Below are positions 1 to 13,966 of a stretch of DNA of 64,000 bases, one piece after another. The stretch is from Sacculina carcini (taxonomy: Eukaryota > Arthropoda > Thecostraca > Sacculinidae). Within the stretch, counting starts at the first letter, position 1, and each line of letters opens with the position of its first letter. The stretch covers positions 1 to 64,000 of the forward strand of contig OU696579.1 of assembly GCA_916048095.2 (NCBI GenBank), written 5' to 3'. The translations under genes and the position numbers were made by a program. A model generated the notes under the pieces. That model was not told where the DNA came from. It made no database searches and saw only the letters and a program-made list of their open reading frames with translations.

Positions 1-3000
1 ACTTAGGTAACACTTAGGTAACACTTAGGTAACACTTAGGTAACACTTAGGTAACACTTAGGTAACACTTAGGTAACACTTAGGGCACACTTAGGTAACA
101 CTTAGGTAACACTTAGGCTACACTTAGGTAACACTTAGGGCACACTTAGGTAACACTTAGGGCTCACTTAGGGCACACTTAGGTAACAGTTAGGGCACAC
201 TTAGGTAACACTTAGGGCACACTTAGGTAACACTTAGGGCACACTTAGGGCACACTTAGGGCACACTTAGGGCACACTTAGGTAACACTTAGGGCACACT
301 TAGGTAACACTTAGGGCACACTTAGGTAACACTTAGGTAACACTTAGGGCACACTTAGGTAACACTTAGGTAACACTTAGGCTACACTTAGGTAACACTT
401 AGGGCACACTTAGGTAACACTTAGGGCTCACTTAGGGCACACTTAGGTAACAGTTAGGGCACACTTAGGTAACACTTAGGGCACACTTAGGTAACAGTTA
501 GGGCACACTTGGGTAACACTTAGGGCACACTTAGGTAACACTTAGGTAACACTTAGGTAACACTTAGGTAACACTTAGGTAACACTTAGGTAACACTTAG
601 GTAACACTTAGGGCTCACTTAGGTAACACTTAGGTAACACTTAGGTAACACTTAGGGTACACTTAGGTAACACTTAGGGCACACTTAGGTAACACTTAGG
701 GCACACTTAGGTAACAGTTAGGGCACACTTAAGTAACAGTTAGGGCACACTTAGGTAACACTTAAGGCACACTTAGGTAACACTTAGGTAACACTTAGGG
801 CACACTTAGGTAACACTTAGGGCACACTTAGGTAACAGTTAGGGCACACTTAAGTAACAGTTAGGGCACACTTAGGTAACACTTAAGGCACACTTAGGTA
901 ACACTTAGGTAACACTTAGGTAACACTTAGGTAACACTTAGGTAACACTTAGGTAACACTTAGGTAACACTTAGGTAACACTTAGGTAACACTTAGGTAA
1001 CACTTAGGGCACACTTAGGTAACACTTAGGTAACACTTAGGCTACACTTAGGTAACACTTAGGGCACACTTAGGTAACACTTAGGGCTCACTTAGGGCAC
1101 ACTTAGGTAACAGTTAGGGCACACTTAGGTAACACTTAGGGCACACTTAGGTAACACTTAGGGCACACTTAGGGCACACTTAGGGCACACTTAGGGCACA
1201 CTTAGGTAACACTTAGGGCACACTTAGGTAACACTTAGGGCACACTTAGGTAACACTTAGGTAACACTTAGGGCACACTTAGGTAACACTTAGGTAACAC
1301 TTAGGCTACACTTAGGTAACACTTAGGGCACACTTAGGTAACACTTAGGGCTCACTTAGGGCACACTTAGGTAACAGTTAGGGCACACTTAGGTAACACT
1401 TAGGGCACACTTAGGTAACAGTTAGGGCACACTTGGGTAACACTTAGGGCACACTTAGGTAACACTTAGGTAACACTTAGGTAACACTTAGGTAACACTT
1501 AGGTAACACTTAGGTAACACTTAGGTAACACTTAGGGCTCACTTAGGTAACACTTAGGTAACACTTAGGTAACACTTAGGGTACACTTAGGTAACACTTA
1601 GGGCACACTTAGGTAACACTTAGGGCACACTTAGGTAACAGTTAGGGCACACTTAAGTAACAGTTAGGGCACACTTAGGTAACACTTAAGGCACACTTAG
1701 GTAACACTTAGGTAACACTTAGGGCACACTTAGGTAACACTTAGGGCACACTTAGGTAACAGTTAGGGCACACTTAAGTAACAGTTAGGGCACACTTAGG
1801 TAACACTTAAGGCACACTTAGGTAACACTTAGGTAACACTTAGGTAACACTTAGGTAACACTTAGGTAACACTTAGGTAACACTTAGGTAACACTTAGGT
1901 AACACTTAGGTAACACTTAGGTAACACTTAGGGCACACTTAGGTAACACTTAGGTAACACTTAGGCTACACTTAGGTAACACTTAGGGCACACTTAGGTA
2001 ACACTTAGGGCTCACTTAGGGCACACTTAGGTAACAGTTAGGGCACACTTAGGTAACACTTAGGGCACACTTAGGTAACACTTAGGGCACACTTAGGGCA
2101 CACTTAGGGCACACTTAGGGCACACTTAGGTAACACTTAGGGCACACTTAGGTAACACTTAGGGCACACTTAGGTAACACTTAGGTAACACTTAGGGCAC
2201 ACTTAGGTAACACTTAGGTAACACTTAGGCTACACTTAGGTAACACTTAGGGCACACTTAGGTAACACTTAGGGCTCACTTAGGGCACACTTAGGTAACA
2301 GTTAGGGCACACTTAGGTAACACTTAGGGCACACTTAGGTAACAGTTAGGGCACACTTGGGTAACACTTAGGGCACACTTAGGTAACACTTAGGTAACAC
2401 TTAGGTAACACTTAGGTAACACTTAGGTAACACTTAGGTAACACTTAGGTAACACTTAGGGCTCACTTAGGTAACACTTAGGTAACACTTAGGTAACACT
2501 TAGGGTACACTTAGGTAACACTTAGGGCACACTTAGGTAACACTTAGGGCACACTTAGGTAACAGTTAGGGCACACTTAAGTAACAGTTAGGGCACACTT
2601 AGGTAACACTTAAGGCACACTTAGGTAACACTTAGGTAACACTTAGGGCACACTTAGGTAACACTTAGGGCACACTTAGGTAACAGTTAGGGCACACTTA
2701 AGTAACAGTTAGGGCACACTTAGGTAACACTTAAGGCACACTTAGGTAACACTTAGGTAACACTTAGGTAACACTTAGGTAACACTTAGGTAACACTTAG
2801 GTAACACTTAGGTAACACTTAGGTAACACTTAGGTAACACTTAGGTAACACTTAGGGCACACTTAGGTAACACTTAGGTAACACTTAGGCTACACTTAGG
2901 TAACACTTAGGGCACACTTAGGTAACACTTAGGGCTCACTTAGGGCACACTTAGGTAACAGTTAGGGCACACTTAGGTAACACTTAGGGCACACTTAGGT

Positions 3001-6000
3001 AACACTTAGGGCACACTTAGGGCACACTTAGGGCACACTTAGGGCACACTTAGGTAACACTTAGGGCACACTTAGGTAACACTTAGGGCACACTTAGGTA
3101 ACACTTAGGTAACACTTAGGGCACACTTAGGTAACACTTAGGTAACACTTAGGCTACACTTAGGTAACACTTAGGGCACACTTAGGTAACACTTAGGGCT
3201 CACTTAGGGCACACTTAGGTAACAGTTAGGGCACACTTAGGTAACACTTAGGGCACACTTAGGTAACAGTTAGGGCACACTTGGGTAACACTTAGGGCAC
3301 ACTTAGGTAACACTTAGGTAACACTTAGGTAACACTTAGGTAACACTTAGGTAACACTTAGGTAACACTTAGGTAACACTTAGGGCTCACTTAGGTAACA
3401 CTTAGGTAACACTTAGGTAACACTTAGGGTACACTTAGGTAACACTTAGGGCACACTTAGGTAACACTTAGGGCACACTTAGGTAACAGTTAGGGCACAC
3501 TTAAGTAACAGTTAGGGCACACTTAGGTAACACTTAAGGCACACTTAGGTAACACTTAGGTAACACTTAGGGCACACTTAGGTAACACTTAGGGCACACT
3601 TAGGTAACAGTTAGGGCACACTTAAGTAACAGTTAGGGCACACTTAGGTAACACTTAAGGCACACTTAGGTAACACTTAGGTAACACTTAGGTAACACTT
3701 AGGTAACACTTAGGTAACACTTAGGTAACACTTAGGTAACACTTAGGTAACACTTAGGTAACACTTAGGTAACACTTAGGGCACACTTAGGTAACACTTA
3801 GGTAACACTTAGGCTACACTTAGGTAACACTTAGGGCACACTTAGGTAACACTTAGGGCTCACTTAGGGCACACTTAGGTAACAGTTAGGGCACACTTAG
3901 GTAACACTTAGGGCACACTTAGGTAACACTTAGGGCACACTTAGGGCACACTTAGGGCACACTTAGGGCACACTTAGGTAACACTTAGGGCACACTTAGG
4001 TAACACTTAGGGCACACTTAGGTAACACTTAGGTAACACTTAGGGCACACTTAGGTAACACTTAGGTAACACTTAGGCTACACTTAGGTAACACTTAGGG
4101 CACACTTAGGTAACACTTAGGGCTCACTTAGGGCACACTTAGGTAACAGTTAGGGCACACTTAGGTAACACTTAGGGCACACTTAGGTAACAGTTAGGGC
4201 ACACTTGGGTAACACTTAGGGCACACTTAGGTAACACTTAGGTAACACTTAGGTAACACTTAGGTAACACTTAGGTAACACTTAGGTAACACTTAGGTAA
4301 CACTTAGGGCTCACTTAGGTAACACTTAGGTAACACTTAGGTAACACTTAGGGTACACTTAGGTAACACTTAGGGCACACTTAGGTAACACTTAGGGCAC
4401 ACTTAGGTAACAGTTAGGGCACACTTAAGTAACAGTTAGGGCACACTTAGGTAACACTTAAGGCACACTTAGGTAACACTTAGGTAACACTTAGGGCACA
4501 CTTAGGTAACACTTAGGGCACACTTAGGTAACAGTTAGGGCACACTTAAGTAACAGTTAGGGCACACTTAGGTAACACTTAAGGCACACTTAGGTAACAC
4601 TTAGGTAACACTTAGGTAACACTTAGGTAACACTTAGGTAACACTTAGGTAACACTTAGGTAACACTTAGGTAACACTTAGGTAACACTTAGGTAACACT
4701 TAGGGCACACTTAGGTAACACTTAGGTAACACTTAGGCTACACTTAGGTAACACTTAGGGCACACTTAGGTAACACTTAGGGCTCACTTAGGGCACACTT
4801 AGGTAACAGTTAGGGCACACTTAGGTAACACTTAGGGCACACTTAGGTAACACTTAGGGCACACTTAGGGCACACTTAGGGCACACTTAGGGCACACTTA
4901 GGTAACACTTAGGGCACACTTAGGTAACACTTAGGGCACACTTAGGTAACACTTAGGTAACACTTAGGGCACACTTAGGTAACACTTAGGTAACACTTAG
5001 GCTACACTTAGGTAACACTTAGGGCACACTTAGGTAACACTTAGGGCTCACTTAGGGCACACTTAGGTAACAGTTAGGGCACACTTAGGTAACACTTAGG
5101 GCACACTTAGGTAACAGTTAGGGCACACTTGGGTAACACTTAGGGCACACTTAGGTAACACTTAGGTAACACTTAGGTAACACTTAGGTAACACTTAGGT
5201 AACACTTAGGTAACACTTAGGTAACACTTAGGGCTCACTTAGGTAACACTTAGGTAACACTTAGGTAACACTTAGGGTACACTTAGGTAACACTTAGGGC
5301 ACACTTAGGTAACACTTAGGGCACACTTAGGTAACAGTTAGGGCACACTTAAGTAACAGTTAGGGCACACTTAGGTAACACTTAAGGCACACTTAGGTAA
5401 CACTTAGGTAACACTTAGGGCACACTTAGGTAACACTTAGGGCACACTTAGGTAACAGTTAGGGCACACTTAAGTAACAGTTAGGGCACACTTAGGTAAC
5501 ACTTAAGGCACACTTAGGTAACACTTAGGTAACACTTAGGTAACACTTAGGTAACACTTAGGTAACACTTAGGTAACACTTAGGTAACACTTAGGTAACA
5601 CTTAGGTAACACTTAGGTAACACTTAGGGCACACTTAGGTAACACTTAGGTAACACTTAGGCTACACTTAGGTAACACTTAGGGCACACTTAGGTAACAC
5701 TTAGGGCTCACTTAGGGCACACTTAGGTAACAGTTAGGGCACACTTAGGTAACACTTAGGGCACACTTAGGTAACACTTAGGGCACACTTAGGGCACACT
5801 TAGGGCACACTTAGGGCACACTTAGGTAACACTTAGGGCACACTTAGGTAACACTTAGGGCACACTTAGGTAACACTTAGGTAACACTTAGGGCACACTT
5901 AGGTAACACTTAGGTAACACTTAGGCTACACTTAGGTAACACTTAGGGCACACTTAGGTAACACTTAGGGCTCACTTAGGGCACACTTAGGTAACAGTTA

Positions 6001-9000
6001 GGGCACACTTAGGTAACACTTAGGGCACACTTAGGTAACAGTTAGGGCACACTTGGGTAACACTTAGGGCACACTTAGGTAACACTTAGGTAACACTTAG
6101 GTAACACTTAGGTAACACTTAGGTAACACTTAGGTAACACTTAGGTAACACTTAGGGCTCACTTAGGTAACACTTAGGTAACACTTAGGTAACACTTAGG
6201 GTACACTTAGGTAACACTTAGGGCACACTTAGGTAACACTTAGGGCACACTTAGGTAACAGTTAGGGCACACTTAAGTAACAGTTAGGGCACACTTAGGT
6301 AACACTTAAGGCACACTTAGGTAACACTTAGGTAACACTTAGGGCACACTTAGGTAACACTTAGGGCACACTTAGGTAACAGTTAGGGCACACTTAAGTA
6401 ACAGTTAGGGCACACTTAGGTAACACTTAAGGCACACTTAGGTAACACTTAGGTAACACTTAGGTAACACTTAGGTAACACTTAGGTAACACTTAGGTAA
6501 CACTTAGGTAACACTTAGGTAACACTTAGGTAACACTTAGGTAACACTTAGGGCACACTTAGGTAACACTTAGGTAACACTTAGGCTACACTTAGGTAAC
6601 ACTTAGGGCACACTTAGGTAACACTTAGGGCTCACTTAGGGCACACTTAGGTAACAGTTAGGGCACACTTAGGTAACACTTAGGGCACACTTAGGTAACA
6701 CTTAGGGCACACTTAGGGCACACTTAGGGCACACTTAGGGCACACTTAGGTAACACTTAGGGCACACTTAGGTAACACTTAGGGCACACTTAGGTAACAC
6801 TTAGGTAACACTTAGGGCACACTTAGGTAACACTTAGGTAACACTTAGGCTACACTTAGGTAACACTTAGGGCACACTTAGGTAACACTTAGGGCTCACT
6901 TAGGGCACACTTAGGTAACAGTTAGGGCACACTTAGGTAACACTTAGGGCACACTTAGGTAACAGTTAGGGCACACTTGGGTAACACTTAGGGCACACTT
7001 AGGTAACACTTAGGTAACACTTAGGTAACACTTAGGTAACACTTAGGTAACACTTAGGTAACACTTAGGTAACACTTAGGGCTCACTTAGGTAACACTTA
7101 GGTAACACTTAGGTAACACTTAGGGTACACTTAGGTAACACTTAGGGCACACTTAGGTAACACTTAGGGCACACTTAGGTAACAGTTAGGGCACACTTAA
7201 GTAACAGTTAGGGCACACTTAGGTAACACTTAAGGCACACTTAGGTAACACTTAGGTAACACTTAGGGCACACTTAGGTAACACTTAGGGCACACTTAGG
7301 TAACAGTTAGGGCACACTTAAGTAACAGTTAGGGCACACTTAGGTAACACTTAAGGCACACTTAGGTAACACTTAGGTAACACTTAGGTAACACTTAGGT
7401 AACACTTAGGTAACACTTAGGTAACACTTAGGTAACACTTAGGTAACACTTAGGTAACACTTAGGTAACACTTAGGGCACACTTAGGTAACACTTAGGTA
7501 ACACTTAGGCTACACTTAGGTAACACTTAGGGCACACTTAGGTAACACTTAGGGCTCACTTAGGGCACACTTAGGTAACAGTTAGGGCACACTTAGGTAA
7601 CACTTAGGGCACACTTAGGTAACACTTAGGGCACACTTAGGGCACACTTAGGGCACACTTAGGGCACACTTAGGTAACACTTAGGGCACACTTAGGTAAC
7701 ACTTAGGGCACACTTAGGTAACACTTAGGTAACACTTAGGGCACACTTAGGTAACACTTAGGTAACACTTAGGCTACACTTAGGTAACACTTAGGGCACA
7801 CTTAGGTAACACTTAGGGCTCACTTAGGGCACACTTAGGTAACAGTTAGGGCACACTTAGGTAACACTTAGGGCACACTTAGGTAACAGTTAGGGCACAC
7901 TTGGGTAACACTTAGGGCACACTTAGGTAACACTTAGGTAACACTTAGGTAACACTTAGGTAACACTTAGGTAACACTTAGGTAACACTTAGGTAACACT
8001 TAGGGCTCACTTAGGTAACACTTAGGTAACACTTAGGTAACACTTAGGGTACACTTAGGTAACACTTAGGGCACACTTAGGTAACACTTAGGGCACACTT
8101 AGGTAACAGTTAGGGCACACTTAAGTAACAGTTAGGGCACACTTAGGTAACACTTAAGGCACACTTAGGTAACACTTAGGTAACACTTAGGGCACACTTA
8201 GGTAACACTTAGGGCACACTTAGGTAACAGTTAGGGCACACTTAAGTAACAGTTAGGGCACACTTAGGTAACACTTAAGGCACACTTAGGTAACACTTAG
8301 GTAACACTTAGGTAACACTTAGGTAACACTTAGGTAACACTTAGGTAACACTTAGGTAACACTTAGGTAACACTTAGGTAACACTTAGGTAACACTTAGG
8401 GCACACTTAGGTAACACTTAGGTAACACTTAGGCTACACTTAGGTAACACTTAGGGCACACTTAGGTAACACTTAGGGCTCACTTAGGGCACACTTAGGT
8501 AACAGTTAGGGCACACTTAGGTAACACTTAGGGCACACTTAGGTAACACTTAGGGCACACTTAGGGCACACTTAGGGCACACTTAGGGCACACTTAGGTA
8601 ACACTTAGGGCACACTTAGGTAACACTTAGGGCACACTTAGGTAACACTTAGGTAACACTTAGGGCACACTTAGGTAACACTTAGGTAACACTTAGGCTA
8701 CACTTAGGTAACACTTAGGGCACACTTAGGTAACACTTAGGGCTCACTTAGGGCACACTTAGGTAACAGTTAGGGCACACTTAGGTAACACTTAGGGCAC
8801 ACTTAGGTAACAGTTAGGGCACACTTGGGTAACACTTAGGGCACACTTAGGTAACACTTAGGTAACACTTAGGTAACACTTAGGTAACACTTAGGTAACA
8901 CTTAGGTAACACTTAGGTAACACTTAGGGCTCACTTAGGTAACACTTAGGTAACACTTAGGTAACACTTAGGGTACACTTAGGTAACACTTAGGGCACAC

Positions 9001-12000
9001 TTAGGTAACACTTAGGGCACACTTAGGTAACAGTTAGGGCACACTTAAGTAACAGTTAGGGCACACTTAGGTAACACTTAAGGCACACTTAGGTAACACT
9101 TAGGTAACACTTAGGGCACACTTAGGTAACACTTAGGGCACACTTAGGTAACAGTTAGGGCACACTTAAGTAACAGTTAGGGCACACTTAGGTAACACTT
9201 AAGGCACACTTAGGTAACACTTAGGTAACACTTAGGTAACACTTAGGTAACACTTAGGTAACACTTAGGTAACACTTAGGTAACACTTAGGTAACACTTA
9301 GGTAACACTTAGGTAACACTTAGGGCACACTTAGGTAACACTTAGGTAACACTTAGGCTACACTTAGGTAACACTTAGGGCACACTTAGGTAACACTTAG
9401 GGCTCACTTAGGGCACACTTAGGTAACAGTTAGGGCACACTTAGGTAACACTTAGGGCACACTTAGGTAACACTTAGGGCACACTTAGGGCACACTTAGG
9501 GCACACTTAGGGCACACTTAGGTAACACTTAGGGCACACTTAGGTAACACTTAGGGCACACTTAGGTAACACTTAGGTAACACTTAGGGCACACTTAGGT
9601 AACACTTAGGTAACACTTAGGCTACACTTAGGTAACACTTAGGGCACACTTAGGTAACACTTAGGGCTCACTTAGGGCACACTTAGGTAACAGTTAGGGC
9701 ACACTTAGGTAACACTTAGGGCACACTTAGGTAACAGTTAGGGCACACTTGGGTAACACTTAGGGCACACTTAGGTAACACTTAGGTAACACTTAGGTAA
9801 CACTTAGGTAACACTTAGGTAACACTTAGGTAACACTTAGGTAACACTTAGGGCTCACTTAGGTAACACTTAGGTAACACTTAGGTAACACTTAGGGTAC
9901 ACTTAGGTAACACTTAGGGCACACTTAGGTAACACTTAGGGCACACTTAGGTAACAGTTAGGGCACACTTAAGTAACAGTTAGGGCACACTTAGGTAACA
10001 CTTAAGGCACACTTAGGTAACACTTAGGTAACACTTAGGGCACACTTAGGTAACACTTAGGGCACACTTAGGTAACAGTTAGGGCACACTTAAGTAACAG
10101 TTAGGGCACACTTAGGTAACACTTAAGGCACACTTAGGTAACACTTAGGTAACACTTAGGTAACACTTAGGTAACACTTAGGTAACACTTAGGTAACACT
10201 TAGGTAACACTTAGGTAACACTTAGGTAACACTTAGGTAACACTTAGGGCACACTTAGGTAACACTTAGGTAACACTTAGGCTACACTTAGGTAACACTT
10301 AGGGCACACTTAGGTAACACTTAGGGCTCACTTAGGGCACACTTAGGTAACAGTTAGGGCACACTTAGGTAACACTTAGGGCACACTTAGGTAACACTTA
10401 GGGCACACTTAGGGCACACTTAGGGCACACTTAGGGCACACTTAGGTAACACTTAGGGCACACTTAGGTAACACTTAGGGCACACTTAGGTAACACTTAG
10501 GTAACACTTAGGGCACACTTAGGTAACACTTAGGTAACACTTAGGCTACACTTAGGTAACACTTAGGGCACACTTAGGTAACACTTAGGGCTCACTTAGG
10601 GCACACTTAGGTAACAGTTAGGGCACACTTAGGTAACACTTAGGGCACACTTAGGTAACAGTTAGGGCACACTTGGGTAACACTTAGGGCACACTTAGGT
10701 AACACTTAGGTAACACTTAGGTAACACTTAGGTAACACTTAGGTAACACTTAGGTAACACTTAGGTAACACTTAGGGCTCACTTAGGTAACACTTAGGTA
10801 ACACTTAGGTAACACTTAGGGTACACTTAGGTAACACTTAGGGCACACTTAGGTAACACTTAGGGCACACTTAGGTAACAGTTAGGGCACACTTAAGTAA
10901 CAGTTAGGGCACACTTAGGTAACACTTAAGGCACACTTAGGTAACACTTAGGTAACACTTAGGGCACACTTAGGTAACACTTAGGGCACACTTAGGTAAC
11001 AGTTAGGGCACACTTAAGTAACAGTTAGGGCACACTTAGGTAACACTTAAGGCACACTTAGGTAACACTTAGGTAACACTTAGGTAACACTTAGGTAACA
11101 CTTAGGTAACACTTAGGTAACACTTAGGTAACACTTAGGTAACACTTAGGTAACACTTAGGTAACACTTAGGGCACACTTAGGTAACACTTAGGTAACAC
11201 TTAGGCTACACTTAGGTAACACTTAGGGCACACTTAGGTAACACTTAGGGCTCACTTAGGGCACACTTAGGTAACAGTTAGGGCACACTTAGGTAACACT
11301 TAGGGCACACTTAGGTAACACTTAGGGCACACTTAGGGCACACTTAGGGCACACTTAGGGCACACTTAGGTAACACTTAGGGCACACTTAGGTAACACTT
11401 AGGGCACACTTAGGTAACACTTAGGTAACACTTAGGGCACACTTAGGTAACACTTAGGTAACACTTAGGCTACACTTAGGTAACACTTAGGGCACACTTA
11501 GGTAACACTTAGGGCTCACTTAGGGCACACTTAGGTAACAGTTAGGGCACACTTAGGTAACACTTAGGGCACACTTAGGTAACAGTTAGGGCACACTTGG
11601 GTAACACTTAGGGCACACTTAGGTAACACTTAGGTAACACTTAGGTAACACTTAGGTAACACTTAGGTAACACTTAGGTAACACTTAGGTAACACTTAGG
11701 GCTCACTTAGGTAACACTTAGGTAACACTTAGGTAACACTTAGGGTACACTTAGGTAACACTTAGGGCACACTTAGGTAACACTTAGGGCACACTTAGGT
11801 AACAGTTAGGGCACACTTAAGTAACAGTTAGGGCACACTTAGGTAACACTTAAGGCACACTTAGGTAACACTTAGGTAACACTTAGGGCACACTTAGGTA
11901 ACACTTAGGGCACACTTAGGTAACAGTTAGGGCACACTTAAGTAACAGTTAGGGCACACTTAGGTAACACTTAAGGCACACTTAGGTAACACTTAGGTAA

Positions 12001-13966
12001 CACTTAGGTAACACTTAGGTAACACTTAGGTAACACTTAGGTAACACTTAGGTAACACTTAGGTAACACTTAGGTAACACTTAGGTAACACTTAGGGCAC
12101 ACTTAGGTAACACTTAGGTAACACTTAGGCTACACTTAGGTAACACTTAGGGCACACTTAGGTAACACTTAGGGCTCACTTAGGGCACACTTAGGTAACA
12201 GTTAGGGCACACTTAGGTAACACTTAGGGCACACTTAGGTAACACTTAGGGCACACTTAGGGCACACTTAGGGCACACTTAGGGCACACTTAGGTAACAC
12301 TTAGGGCACACTTAGGTAACACTTAGGGCACACTTAGGTAACACTTAGGTAACACTTAGGGCACACTTAGGTAACACTTAGGTAACACTTAGGCTACACT
12401 TAGGTAACACTTAGGGCACACTTAGGTAACACTTAGGGCTCACTTAGGGCACACTTAGGTAACAGTTAGGGCACACTTAGGTAACACTTAGGGCACACTT
12501 AGGTAACAGTTAGGGCACACTTGGGTAACACTTAGGGCACACTTAGGTAACACTTAGGTAACACTTAGGTAACACTTAGGTAACACTTAGGTAACACTTA
12601 GGTAACACTTAGGTAACACTTAGGGCTCACTTAGGTAACACTTAGGTAACACTTAGGTAACACTTAGGGTACACTTAGGTAACACTTAGGGCACACTTAG
12701 GTAACACTTAGGGCACACTTAGGTAACAGTTAGGGCACACTTAAGTAACAGTTAGGGCACACTTAGGTAACACTTAAGGCACACTTAGGTAACACTTAGG
12801 TAACACTTAGGGCACACTTAGGTAACACTTAGGGCACACTTAGGTAACAGTTAGGGCACACTTAAGTAACAGTTAGGGCACACTTAGGTAACACTTAAGG
12901 CACACTTAGGTAACACTTAGGTAACACTTAGGTAACACTTAGGTAACACTTAGGTAACACTTAGGTAACACTTAGGTAACACTTAGGTAACACTTAGGTA
13001 ACACTTAGGTAACACTTAGGGCACACTTAGGTAACACTTAGGTAACACTTAGGCTACACTTAGGTAACACTTAGGGCACACTTAGGTAACACTTAGGGCT
13101 CACTTAGGGCACACTTAGGTAACAGTTAGGGCACACTTAGGTAACACTTAGGGCACACTTAGGTAACACTTAGGGCACACTTAGGGCACACTTAGGGCAC
13201 ACTTAGGGCACACTTAGGTAACACTTAGGGCACACTTAGGTAACACTTAGGGCACACTTAGGTAACACTTAGGTAACACTTAGGGCACACTTAGGTAACA
13301 CTTAGGTAACACTTAGGCTACACTTAGGTAACACTTAGGGCACACTTAGGTAACACTTAGGGCTCACTTAGGGCACACTTAGGTAACAGTTAGGGCACAC
13401 TTAGGTAACACTTAGGGCACACTTAGGTAACAGTTAGGGCACACTTGGGTAACACTTAGGGCACACTTAGGTAACACTTAGGTAACACTTAGGTAACACT
13501 TAGGTAACACTTAGGTAACACTTAGGTAACACTTAGGTAACACTTAGGGCTCACTTAGGTAACACTTAGGTAACACTTAGGTAACACTTAGGGTACACTT
13601 AGGTAACACTTAGGGCACACTTAGGTAACACTTAGGGCACACTTAGGTAACAGTTAGGGCACACTTAAGTAACAGTTAGGGCACACTTAGGTAACACTTA
13701 AGGCACACTTAGGTAACACTTAGGTAACACTTAGGGCACACTTAGGTAACACTTAGGGCACACTTAGGTAACAGTTAGGGCACACTTAAGTAACAGTTAG
13801 GGCACACTTAGGTAACACTTAAGGCACACTTAGGTAACACTTAGGTAACACTTAGGTAACACTTAGGTAACACTTAGGTAACACTTAGGTAACACTTAGG
13901 TAACACTTAGGTAACACTTAGGTAACACTTAGGTAACACTTAGGGCACACTTAGGTAACACTTAGG
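1..13966 (+). repeat. 924-bp higher-order repeat, about 15 copies
   Basis: The 11-bp units are organised into an 84-unit (924-bp) higher-order repeat. Marker units recur at exactly this spacing: ACTTGGGTAAC starts at 507, 1,431, 2,355 and 3,279, and ACTTAGGCTAC units alternate 264 and 660 bp apart (sum 924). Because 5 x 924 = 4,620, stretches 4,620 bp apart can be compared directly. All those I compared (for example from 1, 4,621, 9,241 and 13,861) were identical. The pattern breaks at about 13,967, giving about 15.1 copies. Inside the unit, the stretch after each ACTTAGGCTAC begins alike, suggesting an older internal duplication. Such identity points to very recent amplification or gene conversion, or to an assembly artefact. 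Confidence 0.93.

Noticed and set aside
1-13966. Chromosome-end telomere
   Set aside because: The unit is 11 bp with higher-order structure, and the TTAGG strand runs 5' to 3' towards the unique DNA, the wrong way for a left end.
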